A DNA stretch of 34,429 bases, from contig CALKCK010000058.1 of assembly GCA_938083195.1 (NCBI GenBank), forward strand, positions 1 to 34,429. Direction: 5' to 3'. This DNA is from an uncultured Pirellulaceae bacterium (GTDB lineage Bacteria > Planctomycetota > Planctomycetia > Pirellulales > Pirellulaceae). The notes beneath the pieces are model-generated. The model did no database searches. It was not told the origin of the DNA and saw only the letters and a program-made list of their open reading frames with translations. Numbering within the stretch: position 1 is the stretch's first letter; every line of letters begins with the position of its first letter. A program made the translations under genes and the position numbers. This document shows positions 1-8,514 of this stretch, one piece after another.

Positions 1-1418
1 GACTCAATAAAACGGCCGTAGGATAATCTCATTTCTTCTGCGACATTTTCTCCGTCAGCAACCCTAACCATCGCAGCCTTAAGGTCCCTTTTCCAATTGG
101 CGTCCCCAATGGGAGCAGCGAACTGCAGACGCATATTTTCATCAATTACGACGACCGATGGAACTATATTCATCTGCAGCAACCTATTAGCTTGCGTTGC
201 GGAATCAAAGTAAAAATCAACGTTCTCAACATTGGCATAAGCGGCAAGTTCATCCACAACCCTTAGTGAGTCCGACGCTTGAACATCAGCGTCCGAATAG
301 ACAACACCAAACTGAAACCGCTTGTCGGACAATTCCCTTGCAAGTGAATCGAAATCGCGAATCGATGGGTAAGACGACAAACCAGCCAGCCAAAGGACTG
401 CCGTGACGTCCCCACGAAATTGCTCACTGGAAACGGGAATCTTTCGATCACCGACCAGTTGAAAATTTGGAACGATTTCACCAATTAATCGTGAGGGAAT
501 TGCTTCGGGCAACGCCACAAATTTCTCCAATGGCGTTGCATCTCCGCGATCTTCGATAGCAAATTTGACCGCAGGAATTGATTTGTCGAAAACGGCATCG
601 TGAAATTTTGCCAATAGCTCAACATCTTTAATCTCTGGAGAAGTGACGACCTCACCGACCAACAATTTTAGTGGCAACGAAATCTGGTGAATCACGAAAG
701 TCTCACGGTCAATCCAAATATCCGCCGTCATGTCTAGCGACAAGGATCGAACAACGTAACAGCTTCTACCATCGACGGCTTCATCGGCCAAGCGAATCGA
801 TTGTTCCGAGCCCTGAATCCAAGGATTAGATAATTGACCGGTTAACAACGAGATGGGGGGTGGAATCAGGCTCGGAAATGTGTCGATTGTTGATTCATCC
901 AACGGCAATTCGGAGTAACCGCCCAAGAAATATTTCGCGATTGAATCTGAAAACAGCTCAGTGAAAGGGACATTATTTTGATAAGACCTTAAGAGGTGCT
1001 GATTGTCTAAGTTTTCACTTTCAATATCAAAAATATAACAACTTATGATTCCACCATTGGCCGCAACTTTTCCATTAAATAGAGAACCAGCATATTTCCC
1101 ACCGCGCTGCCAGACAGTAGACCACCGTTGTGGCTCCTGAGTCTGCCGGCCCTCCAGTTGATAACTAAGATACAAAACGGCATTGTCTTGGTAAGATTCC
1201 GCTTGTGCATACCGCTGAACCACTGAGGCAAGTATTTCAGCTGAGGACAATTTACTATCGGCAAACTCGACGGGTCGATCCACCAATTGCCCGCCCTGCC
1301 CTGACTCAATCGGTGACTCAACCCCCTGAGGCACGTCAACTTGCCCACAGCCAAGACCACCCATCAAAATGAAGGATGCCATGACGAAGCAAAATCTTGT
1401 TGGAATTAATCCGCTCAT
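1..1418 (-). CDS. Lipoprotein with LolA-like and cysteine-less thioredoxin-like domains (3' end outside window)
   Basis: This frame stays open from the ATG at 1418 to the left edge, so about 472 residues are visible and the C-terminus is missing. The N-terminus has a basic residue, a hydrophobic stretch and a Cys in LMGGLGCGQ, which suggests an exported lipoprotein with a non-ideal lipobox. The middle part (roughly residues 55-270) reads like a LolA/outer-membrane-lipoprotein-sorting type domain, with repeated Trp/Tyr-containing strands and DIWIDRETF. The end (from about 310) matches a redoxin/TlpA layout: a strand ending in AVLWLAG, then a helix, then the cis-Pro segment IVPSVVVIDE. The CxxC position reads LSSYPS, so the redox cysteines are absent. 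A second in-frame ATG lies at 1439. Its substrate or partner cannot be read from the sequence. Confidence 0.75.
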   Translation of the reverse strand, partial: MSGLIPTRFCFVMASFILMGGLGCGQVDVPQGVESPIESGQGGQLVDRPVEFADSKLSSAEILASVVQRYAQAESYQDNAVLYLSYQLEGRQTQEPQRWSTVWQRGGKYAGSLFNGKVAANGGIISCYIFDIESENLDNQHLLRSYQNNVPFTELFSDSIAKYFLGGYSELPLDESTIDTFPSLIPPPISLLTGQLSNPWIQGSEQSIRLADEAVDGRSCYVVRSLSLDMTADIWIDRETFVIHQISLPLKLLVGEVVTSPEIKDVELLAKFHDAVFDKSIPAVKFAIEDRGDATPLEKFVALPEAIPSRLIGEIVPNFQLVGDRKIPVSSEQFRGDVTAVLWLAGLSSYPSIRDFDSLARELSDKRFQFGVVYSDADVQASDSLRVVDELAAYANVENVDFYFDSATQANRLLQMNIVPSVVVIDENMRLQFAAPIGDANWKRDLKAAMVRVADGENVAEEMRLSYGRFIE

Positions 1419-1743
1419 AGGAGTCTCTGAGTTTTGCATTACGCTTCCCGGCCTGCACCAATTTAACCTCTTTCCAAAATTCTGGTAAAGATGAATTCTG
1501 GTAAAGATGAAGTCCCAATTCAGATTCCTAAACGCGGGATTTTCAGACAGCGGAACAACAGCAAAATCCTTGTGCCCGCCAAAGGAGCCAAAAAACGATA
1601 AAATGACGCCGTTTTCTCACAAAACCCTTTCTTTTAAGGATGACGGGTGACGGTCGTTGACCCCAACCGAAGGATGGATATGATTGCCGATTACGACATC
1701 CTGATTAAATCCTGGGCAACACTTCACCATTTCGAGCATTCCC
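1419..1743. other. Intergenic region between divergent genes
   Basis: This is a divergent promoter region between the lipoprotein on the left and the racemase-like gene on the right. I see no credible ORF. The only notable element is the 16-base tandem duplication at 1478-1511. No convincing -35/-10 pair was identified. Confidence 0.5.
1478..1511. repeat. 16-bp tandem duplication
   Basis: The unit ATTCTGGTAAAGATGA occurs twice head to tail, at 1479-1494 and 1495-1510, with one extra matching base at each edge. It lies 60-90 bases upstream of the minus-strand lipoprotein start, in its probable promoter or leader. It may be a replication-slippage duplication or a pair of protein-binding half-sites; the sequence does not decide. 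Confidence 0.85.
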
Positions 1744-3000
1744 TTGACAACTGAATCGCATCCGGACGGCCATATTGTTACTGAACTACTGAGTGCACTG
1801 GCAGACAAACCAAATTTTTCAGTGCCCCAACTTGATGTATCAATCGAGCCAAACATCGACCTATCGAGCGCGTTAAAGATCACTCTCGATGCACCCGAAT
1901 TTTATCCCCCACTCTCAGAATCAGTTTTCGCTGGGGATACGGTCGCCATCGCCTTGCAAACCGACATTCCCCATGCCAACTATTTGATTGAGTCAATTGT
2001 CGATTATTTAATTTCTACTGGAATTGAACTAGCCGATATTACCCTGGTCGTCACTGGTCGAACCGCCGAAAATCTCGGGATTCCTCCTGCCCAATATGAA
2101 ATGGCTGAAAAAGATAAAGCGGAAGGGAAACGTCCACCTGTTTTTTCGTTTGACCTTGGATTCCAAAAATTAAATATTCAAGTTCACGATCCGGAGAACC
2201 AAACCGGGCATGCCTACCTTGCTGCCAACGAAGAGGGCGATCCTGTTTACGTCAACCGCACCTTAGTTGACGCTGACGTTGTCATTCCAATCGGAATCCC
2301 AAGTCCCGGGGAAGTCAATCAGCAATTGGATTGCATCTATCCTGACTTCAGCACAACCTCGACGCTCTACCGGTTTTCGCAGGGCAAAGGATCTTTTATT
2401 TCACGCTGGACTGAAATCGAATTAGCCAACGAATCGCTTGGAGCATTTTTTGCGATTCAAGTCGTCTGCGGCCCCGGGGACACAATTCGCAAGGTCCACA
2501 GTGGTGCCAGAAAGGACGTTCTTGAATCTGCAAGAGACGCCACTAACCAGTTGTGGTCACTTTCCTGGCCAACCCTATCCGATTTTTGTGTAGCGACGAT
2601 AGAAGCCAAACCGAACGATCAATCATGGGACGATTTTTGCCAAGCCTTAATCGCGGCGAGTGAAGTTACAAAAACTGAATCGCCAATCGTAATTTGGTCA
2701 GAAATCTCTCTCCCTCCCGACCGCAACACGCGGAAGGCATGCATGTCGCAATTTGAAGACAACATTAGCTCGAAACTTACTAAAACCCTTCAACGTGTTG
2801 CCGGCATCATCAAAGACCGACCAGTCTTTTTTAAATCCGAACTGTCCGAACAAGCCGTCGAAGAACTTGGGCTCGGCCACCTCCAATCAGCCAATGAAAT
2901 TCTTAGGATGGCTGAATCTCATGAAAACTGTCTAGTCATTCGCGACGCACACAAAACCCAAATCAAAACAGGTGACGACGCTGCCAACGATGGTAGCTAA
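1744..3000 (+). CDS. Lactate racemase (LarA)-like DUF2088 protein lacking the cofactor histidines
   Basis: The 418-residue protein has the LarA N-terminal alpha/beta layout: residues ~60-115 contain VAIALQTDIPHA, matching the LarA D-x-T-R-P loop region, and then DITLVVTGRTAEN. In LarA enzymes this second strand ends in G-x-H-R and a later segment holds S-H-x-x-x-G. Both histidines contact the nickel-pincer cofactor. Here the first site reads TGRT and the second region reads VIPIGIPSPGEVN, so neither histidine is present. A stop at 1702 and the absence of any ATG before the domain make TTG at 1744 the likely start. It ends 9 bases before the YgfZ gene, so the two are probably cotranscribed. 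I infer a non-racemase paralog of unknown function. Confidence 0.75.
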   Translation: MTTESHPDGHIVTELLSALADKPNFSVPQLDVSIEPNIDLSSALKITLDAPEFYPPLSESVFAGDTVAIALQTDIPHANYLIESIVDYLISTGIELADITLVVTGRTAENLGIPPAQYEMAEKDKAEGKRPPVFSFDLGFQKLNIQVHDPENQTGHAYLAANEEGDPVYVNRTLVDADVVIPIGIPSPGEVNQQLDCIYPDFSTTSTLYRFSQGKGSFISRWTEIELANESLGAFFAIQVVCGPGDTIRKVHSGARKDVLESARDATNQLWSLSWPTLSDFCVATIEAKPNDQSWDDFCQALIAASEVTKTESPIVIWSEISLPPDRNTRKACMSQFEDNISSKLTKTLQRVAGIIKDRPVFFKSELSEQAVEELGLGHLQSANEILRMAESHENCLVIRDAHKTQIKTGDDAANDGS

Positions 3001-3009
3001 AACATTCAC

Positions 3010-3960
3010 ATGACAAACCAACTTGAACACGACTATCACCAGCTGACAAACGGCGCCGGCTACACGCGACTCGCAAATCACGGATTGATTCGCCTCACCG
3101 GTGAAGATCGCCTTTCATTTTTTCACAATTTCTGCACCAACGAAATTAAGAAGCTTGAAACGGGGCAGGCTTGCGAAACATTCATCCTCAATAGCAAAGG
3201 AAAAATTCTAAATTTCGTCCATGCGATAAACATGCACGACGAACTTTTCCTCTATGGTCACGGGACAAACGTCCAACCGACCGTCGACCACCTCGATAAA
3301 TTTTTAATTCGCGAAGACGTGACCCTCGAAGATACCACGGCGGACTGGGCAGGACTGTTTGTTCGTGGAAAAAAATCCGCGGACTGTCTATCGCAACTCA
3401 CAGATACTTTACCGCCAGAAAACGAATTCCACCAAGTCCAACTGCAAAATCACAAAGTTTTGATTGGCAATCTAGAAATTGCCGGATTCGGATACCTGAT
3501 CCTCGCCCCCAAAACTGAGTTAAGTTCGATTGAAGTAGCTCTGAACGAGGCAGCAATTACAGAATGTAGCTTGGACGCATTGCACGTTTCTAGAATTGAG
3601 AATGCAACCCCCTGGCATGAACTGGACATAACCGCAAACAACCTCCCGCAGGAACTGCAGCGAGATTCAAAAGCGATCAACTTCAACAAGGGATGCTACC
3701 TAGGGCAAGAGACAGTCGCAAGAATCGATGCGCGAGGACGCGTTAACCGCCTCTTGGTAAGCATCCGGTTTCCAGAACTTTCACCAACAGAAAATCCCCC
3801 AACCGCTGGCGATGTATTGACCCAAGCTGGTCAACCCGCTGGGACAGTCAGCTCCGTTGTTTTCTCGCTTCGCGATCAATGCCATGTTGGACTTGGCTTC
3901 GTCAAACGAGCATTTAAAGATCCAGAAACGCAACTCGATCACGGCATCGTTGTTAAATGA
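3010..3960 (+). CDS. ygfZ: Folate-binding YgfZ/GcvT-like protein
   Basis: The 316-residue protein carries the YgfZ signature KGCYLGQETVARI near residues 225-238. The N-terminal half (GLIRLTGEDRLSFFHNF) matches the GcvT-like tetrahydrofolate-binding fold. YgfZ proteins use the signature Cys and folate in the assembly or repair of certain iron-sulfur enzymes. The length is normal and the ATG start is clear. It follows the racemase-like gene by 9 bases, suggesting one transcript. Known YgfZ clients such as MiaB-type enzymes are not encoded nearby, so the link with the upstream gene is unexplained. Confidence 0.9.
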   Translation: MTNQLEHDYHQLTNGAGYTRLANHGLIRLTGEDRLSFFHNFCTNEIKKLETGQACETFILNSKGKILNFVHAINMHDELFLYGHGTNVQPTVDHLDKFLIREDVTLEDTTADWAGLFVRGKKSADCLSQLTDTLPPENEFHQVQLQNHKVLIGNLEIAGFGYLILAPKTELSSIEVALNEAAITECSLDALHVSRIENATPWHELDITANNLPQELQRDSKAINFNKGCYLGQETVARIDARGRVNRLLVSIRFPELSPTENPPTAGDVLTQAGQPAGTVSSVVFSLRDQCHVGLGFVKRAFKDPETQLDHGIVVK

Positions 3961-4093
3961 ACGCCGCATTTGTTTCTAACCAAGACAACGACACTTATCT
4001 CTACTGCACCTGCGCCTTAGAGGCCACGCATTACTACCGAGGGACACTGTGGCTCAACCCAGAATTTAATGGGCACCATTTATCGAGCAACTG

Positions 4094-4882
4094 TCAACCA
4101 ATCAGAAGAGTGCCAGTCGAATAGGTGATTGCTTCGCCGCAAATCAACACTCGATCTCCAACCACCTCGCACGTCAAGTCGCCGCCGCGTTGAGACAATT
4201 GCCGAGCGACCAATTTATTTTTCTCCAACCGCTCAGACCAAAAGGGAGCCAACACGGTATGAGCGGATCCGGTCACTGCATCTTCGTTAATCCCAAGCGA
4301 AGGAGCAAAAAAGCGAGATACGAAATCGCAGTCTTGCCCGGCGGCAGTTACCACCAGTGCGCGATATTTCAAACCACCTAATCGCCCACAGTCAACTCGC
4401 ATCCGAGTGATCGCTTCAGAATCAGCATAAACCAACAAAGCGTCTCTCCCCGTCGACCAATACTCGACAGGGATTTCACTAACACATTCGGCCAAAGATT
4501 CATCTACTCCCTGCCGAGCAAAACTCGCCCGAGGGAAATCGAGCTCGTAAAACGCGCCTCTTCGCGTAACTGCTAAAGTACCCCGAAGTCGTGACTTAAA
4601 CCGAATCGTGTCCTCGGCTATCCCTTCCTCAACCATTAACGCATGTGCACTCGCCAGCGTAGCGTGCCCGCATAAATCAACCTCGCAAACAGGCGTGAAC
4701 CAACAAATCTCATACTCGCTTCCCCTTCCCCAAACAAACGCGGTCTCCGCAAGGTTATTCTCAGTCGCAATCGACTGCATCAGCGAATTGGAAAGCGGTT
4801 GATCAACCACGCAAACCGCAGCAGGATTCCCAGCGAACAGGGTATTTGTAAACGCATCAACTTGATACCGCTTGATCCTCAT
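4094..4882 (-). CDS. PhzF family isomerase/epimerase
   Basis: The 262-residue protein begins RIKRYQVDAFTNTLFAGNPAAV, a typical PhzF N-terminus (only the first part is needed: QVDAFT and GNPAAV). The catalytic Glu is in NLAETAFV, the family motif CGHATLASA follows, and the second-half motif EDAVTGSAH is present. Proteins of this fold (PhzF, YddE) catalyse proton transfer on small acids, but the substrate cannot be predicted here. It is convergent with ygfZ across 133 bases and its promoter lies in the long A+T-rich gap to the right. No phenazine genes are nearby, so a housekeeping epimerase role is more likely than antibiotic synthesis. Confidence 0.9.
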   Translation of the reverse strand: MRIKRYQVDAFTNTLFAGNPAAVCVVDQPLSNSLMQSIATENNLAETAFVWGRGSEYEICWFTPVCEVDLCGHATLASAHALMVEEGIAEDTIRFKSRLRGTLAVTRRGAFYELDFPRASFARQGVDESLAECVSEIPVEYWSTGRDALLVYADSEAITRMRVDCGRLGGLKYRALVVTAAGQDCDFVSRFFAPSLGINEDAVTGSAHTVLAPFWSERLEKNKLVARQLSQRGGDLTCEVVGDRVLICGEAITYSTGTLLIG

Positions 4883-5650
4883 CGAGCGCGTCTCCTTATC
4901 TTACCGATTTCAGACAGTCGTCTGTTTATCAAGAACCATCAGCGCAAAAAAAAACACCCTCGGCAACTTTGGGTTCCAGGGGGGCTTAGAACACCTCAGT
5001 AAGTCCGAGAGCGATTGGACGAAGTTCGATCTCCGCATCCATGCTTTGATCGGCTTCAGTTTTGTTAAGGCAACAAGCTTCTAACGCAACATCCATGTCA
5101 GCGTCTCGACTTGCTGATCGCAGAATTGAACGAGTCAATCCCAATGCAATCCGCCCTCACAAAACAACTCGTATTTTTGATCAAGTGCTTAAGTGTTTGA
5201 CACCCAACCCTTGATGGATTGGCAAGTTATTGAAACCATCGATTTGGGTCAAGAGAAGTTTTCATCTTCTGATGTCAAACTTTAAGAAAAATATCAGCAG
5301 ATATGAAAAAGGAAATAATAACCCGTAGAAAACGCACCTAACATTGAAAATCTAATTACAAACTGCTGGCGATTATTTTTTTAACGCCACCAAGATTGCT
5401 ATCAAATTTAGATTCAATTACCTCTATTTCTCTCCCCATTCTTAGCGAATCTAGCCTAGACATCCAGGCATTTCAAAAAAACGTACAACCGTTCAGACTG
5501 TTTTAACCCGAAAAATATCGTTCTATCTCTGCCCAATCTCCGCGAAATTAAATCGCTTGCCCAAAAACCCACAAAACGTGAAATAACCTTTCTAAATTGC
5601 CCCCATTAAACCTATTGAATTCGCGAAATCGCGGTTCCCAAACGCTTGGT
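4883..5650. other. Gene-poor, A+T-rich intergenic region
   Basis: About 770 bases lie between divergently transcribed genes. No ORF here has a good start and family-like composition. On the minus strand 4986-5096 is a 36-codon ORF (MDVALEACCL...ALGLTEVF), and the open frame just upstream of it contains another IALGLT, so a decayed duplicated gene remnant is possible but weak. Small hairpins occur (ATATC-AGCA-GATAT near 5290-5305). The promoter of the acyltransferase operon must lie toward the right end. Confidence 0.4.
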
Positions 5651-6775
5651 ATGACTCAACTTCTCCCAACATCTCCGCCAAAGCCTAAGTCCAAACGAAT
5701 CTTGGAATTAGATGCGATACGGGCGCTCTCGTGCCTAAATTTACTCCTGTTTCATTTTACGTGGGTCTACGAAGAGAAGTACGGTTTTAGTTCACCCATT
5801 GGTTACAAATTTCCCTATGGGAAATACGGCGTGCAACTGTTTTTCATGCTCAGCGGCTTGGTCAATGCAATGACCCTTTTAAGCAAACGAGATTCAGCAA
5901 ACTTCATTAGCGCGAGATGGATAAGAATTTTCCCATCTTATTGGATCGTGATTCTGATGAACGTCGTACTCTTTGCCTACATTCCGATGTTTAACACCCC
6001 GCCGACAGTGGACTGGACGGTGGCAAACCTGACGACAATGCCTAACCTCTTGGGCTATGACAACATGGAACCGGTTACCTGGACACTTCAAGTTGAAATG
6101 TTGTTTTATATATTGTTGATGTTCCTTTTAATTTCAGGACTCCTCGATAAACCCGTCCGCACGATGATGGTCGCCGTTTCAGTCTGTCTGATTCTGGGAA
6201 CTGCATTCACCAACTTTAAAAGCTGGTATCCGCAGTCTGATTGGAACTCGACGTTCTATGTAATCGAAGAACTCTTATTTATTCGCACCATGCCGTTGTT
6301 TGCGATGGGAATTCTACTCAACGAATTGCGATCAAAACGAGGGTCCACATGGATCCTTTGGGGAGGCATTGTCTTGAGTGGAATTGTTTACCATGCAATT
6401 GATCTTCGAGAACACAACCCCTTGGCAACCATCCTGATGTTTGGCCTTTTGACCGCCAGCGCCTACGGTCGCGTTCCCTTACTTCGCTTTCAACCGCTAG
6501 TTTACATCAGCTTTATCTCCTACTCGCTCTACCTCGTTCATAACAACCTTGGCACTTTGATTATGAGACAACTGGAGCTTGCCGGATGCTATCCCGTACT
6601 TGCTTTCGTCCTGACCATTGCCGCAGTCATTGGGATTGCTGCTGCATTCACCCACTGGCTGGAACAGCCTCTGACAAAAATCCTGCGCAAGAAATGGCTC
6701 GCTCTGAGAAAGAAATTCGAGAATCGCCAAACCTCTCAGTCAGTCGCTCCTGCTAAACAATCAACCTCCAATTAG
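5651..6775 (+). CDS. Membrane acyltransferase, family 3 (OafA/YrhL-like)
   Basis: A polytopic protein with the acyltransferase-3 landmarks. ILELDAIRALSCLNLLLFHFT has the catalytic-type His near residue 35 (the key part is LLLFHF). GVQLFFMLSGLV follows, then VTWTLQVEMLFYIL and SYSLYLVHN near the end. About ten hydrophobic segments are seen. Such enzymes transfer acetyl or other acyl groups to glycans or lipids across the inner membrane. The ATG at 5651 starts just before the basic segment and is preferred; a TTG at 5597 in frame would add 18 residues. The C-terminus is a basic, Ser/Gln-rich tail. The next gene begins 9 bases on, so the two probably modify the same envelope molecule. Confidence 0.88.
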   Translation: MTQLLPTSPPKPKSKRILELDAIRALSCLNLLLFHFTWVYEEKYGFSSPIGYKFPYGKYGVQLFFMLSGLVNAMTLLSKRDSANFISARWIRIFPSYWIVILMNVVLFAYIPMFNTPPTVDWTVANLTTMPNLLGYDNMEPVTWTLQVEMLFYILLMFLLISGLLDKPVRTMMVAVSVCLILGTAFTNFKSWYPQSDWNSTFYVIEELLFIRTMPLFAMGILLNELRSKRGSTWILWGGIVLSGIVYHAIDLREHNPLATILMFGLLTASAYGRVPLLRFQPLVYISFISYSLYLVHNNLGTLIMRQLELAGCYPVLAFVLTIAAVIGIAAAFTHWLEQPLTKILRKKWLALRKKFENRQTSQSVAPAKQSTSN

Positions 6776-6783
6776 TTAACACC

Positions 6784-7890
6784 ATGCGTTTGAAGCTCTA
6801 CAAAGACCTTTCCGAACTGGAACAGGATCGCGATCACTGGGATGCCCTCGTGGGCAGCTTTCCATTTTTTCAATTTGACTGGATGGCGAACTGGTTTCAA
6901 ATCCTTGGGAAAGACCTCGAACTCGCAGTACTCGTTGGTATTGATGAGGACGATCAGTGGATTGGAATTGCGCCGTGGTGTATCGATCGCACGCAAGGGC
7001 TGCTGAACAAACTTAGGTTTCTAGGATCGGGTGACGCTTGCAGCGATTACCTCCGCCTTATCGCCAGTGTTGAGAATCATGATAAATTCAACCGCGTCGC
7101 AATCGACTGGCTGATTGAGAATATTGGATGCCCCCAGACACTGGGACGCATCGACGTCATCGAACTCGAGGGTATCTCGACGGAGGACTCAAAGGCTAAC
7201 TATCTCTGCGAGGTGTTTCGTGCCAACGGCATGAAGCATCACACCACCGAACTCGAGGGCGGGTGGCAGATTGAACTTCCATCCACGTGGGAAGAACTAA
7301 ACGCAAAATTCAGCAAAAAGATGCGGCGCAAAACAAAAGCGGCGGCCAAGCGACTTGCGGATATCGAAACTGAGGTCCTTTCATCGGCTGATTCGCGGTA
7401 TTCAACGGCACAACTCTGGGAGGTGTTCGTTGAACTTCACCAACAGCGACGAGAAATGCTGGGGCAGTCCGGGTGTTTTGCAAATACCGATTTTGAACAT
7501 TTTCTACAACGAGCCTTTCTCCCATTGGAGAACCAAAACCGGGCAGAACTACTCATTATCAACCATGAAAAGAAACCTCTCGCTGCCACCATTGGTTTCA
7601 AAAGCGAAGACACTTACTACTTGTATCAATCTGGAATGGATGCGACGCGAATGCGACTCGAACCCGGTTACCAGATTTGCTCAGTTGCAATTCAGCGAGC
7701 AATGACGCTCGGCTTACAGAAGTTTGATTTTTTGCGTGGCGATGAACCCTACAAAGCAAGATGGAACACGACTCGCATCCCGATCACAAGGACGCGATTC
7801 ATTCCGAGGAACTCCGTCGCGAATCTAAAACACAGTTTTTGGCTGACGGGACGCACGCTGAAACATTTGGTAAAATCGTCTAAGTCTTAA
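6784..7890 (+). CDS. GNAT-superfamily acyltransferase, BioF2/FemAB-like
   Basis: The 368-residue protein looks like the duplicated-GNAT family found in polysaccharide and envelope loci (Acetyltransf_6 / FemAB-like). The N-terminus has FFQFDWMANWFQILG and VGIDEDDQWIGIAPW. The C-terminal half has LLIINHEKKPLAATIGF and YLYQSGMD, and ends in FDFLRGDEPYKARW, the usual last motif of this family. The gene starts 9 bases after the membrane acyltransferase, strongly suggesting an operon. The donor and acceptor are unknown. A cell-surface glycan or peptide modification role is inferred from family and context. Confidence 0.85.
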   Translation: MRLKLYKDLSELEQDRDHWDALVGSFPFFQFDWMANWFQILGKDLELAVLVGIDEDDQWIGIAPWCIDRTQGLLNKLRFLGSGDACSDYLRLIASVENHDKFNRVAIDWLIENIGCPQTLGRIDVIELEGISTEDSKANYLCEVFRANGMKHHTTELEGGWQIELPSTWEELNAKFSKKMRRKTKAAAKRLADIETEVLSSADSRYSTAQLWEVFVELHQQRREMLGQSGCFANTDFEHFLQRAFLPLENQNRAELLIINHEKKPLAATIGFKSEDTYYLYQSGMDATRMRLEPGYQICSVAIQRAMTLGLQKFDFLRGDEPYKARWNTTRIPITRTRFIPRNSVANLKHSFWLTGRTLKHLVKSSKS

Positions 7891-7918
7891 AACGATCCTT
7901 ACCTCGCCTTAGCCACGC

Positions 7919-8455
7919 TTGTTGGCAGGCGTCCAACCTAGCGAGTTGCCATTGAGCCAATTTGCAAGCAATACCATCCGAATTTCGCTGCTACTCGCAT
8001 TTGCGACTTGGTGGGGCGGTTTCACATTTTACGCCTCGGTTGTGGTTCCCGTGGGAAGTGAAATACTTGGCTCCTCGAGAACTCAGGGCTTCATCACTCA
8101 GGTCGTCACCCACTGGCTTAACTTTGCCGCAGCGCTGACTATTTCCATGATGGCAATCGACTTATGGATTAACCGCTATCCTTTAAAAAAAACCTACCTC
8201 TTTCTTGAATCAGGAATTGTCGTTGGTTTACTGACTTGCCTCGCGACACTTGTTTACCTCCATCCAAAACTGGACGAATTAATTGATTTATCTAGAGAAA
8301 TGATTTTCGATGAAGGAAAATTCTATCAGATCCACCGCGTGTACTTGTGGATCAGCTCGGCTCAATGGGCACTCGGTGTTCTCTGGCTGGCCTGTTTTGT
8401 GACTCGGTTAACCAATGCAAAACAAAATTCTTCGACAGAACCGCCTCACCGATGA
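7919..8455 (+). CDS. DUF4149-like four-helix membrane protein
   Basis: The 178-residue protein has four hydrophobic segments (about residues 22-48, 65-85, 95-115 and 142-162). The first contains FATWWGGFTFYASVVVPVG, which resembles the conserved first helix of small DUF4149-type membrane proteins. An in-frame TAG just upstream at 7910 and the lack of an ATG make TTG at 7919 the likely start. It lies 28 bases behind the GNAT gene and may be the last gene of that operon. The function is unknown. The family assignment is by eye and less certain than the gene itself. Confidence 0.75.
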   Translation: MLAGVQPSELPLSQFASNTIRISLLLAFATWWGGFTFYASVVVPVGSEILGSSRTQGFITQVVTHWLNFAAALTISMMAIDLWINRYPLKKTYLFLESGIVVGLLTCLATLVYLHPKLDELIDLSREMIFDEGKFYQIHRVYLWISSAQWALGVLWLACFVTRLTNAKQNSSTEPPHR

Positions 8456-8514
8456 GTAAAATTTAGGGTATCATAAGCAGACAGGCTGGCCGAGTTAACA
8501 TTACAGGTGGATCT

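Noticed and set aside
1043..1518. Two overlapping minus-strand ORFs (1043-1360 and 1336-1518)
   Set aside because: They are other-frame shadows of the long open lipoprotein frame running to the left edge.
1744..3000. A functional lactate racemase
   Set aside because: Both cofactor-contacting histidine motifs are absent, so only fold similarity is claimed.
4986..5096. 36-codon minus-strand ORF with a repeated IALGLT element in the surrounding frame
   Set aside because: It is too short, has no ribosome site and no known family; kept only as a note in the intergenic entry.
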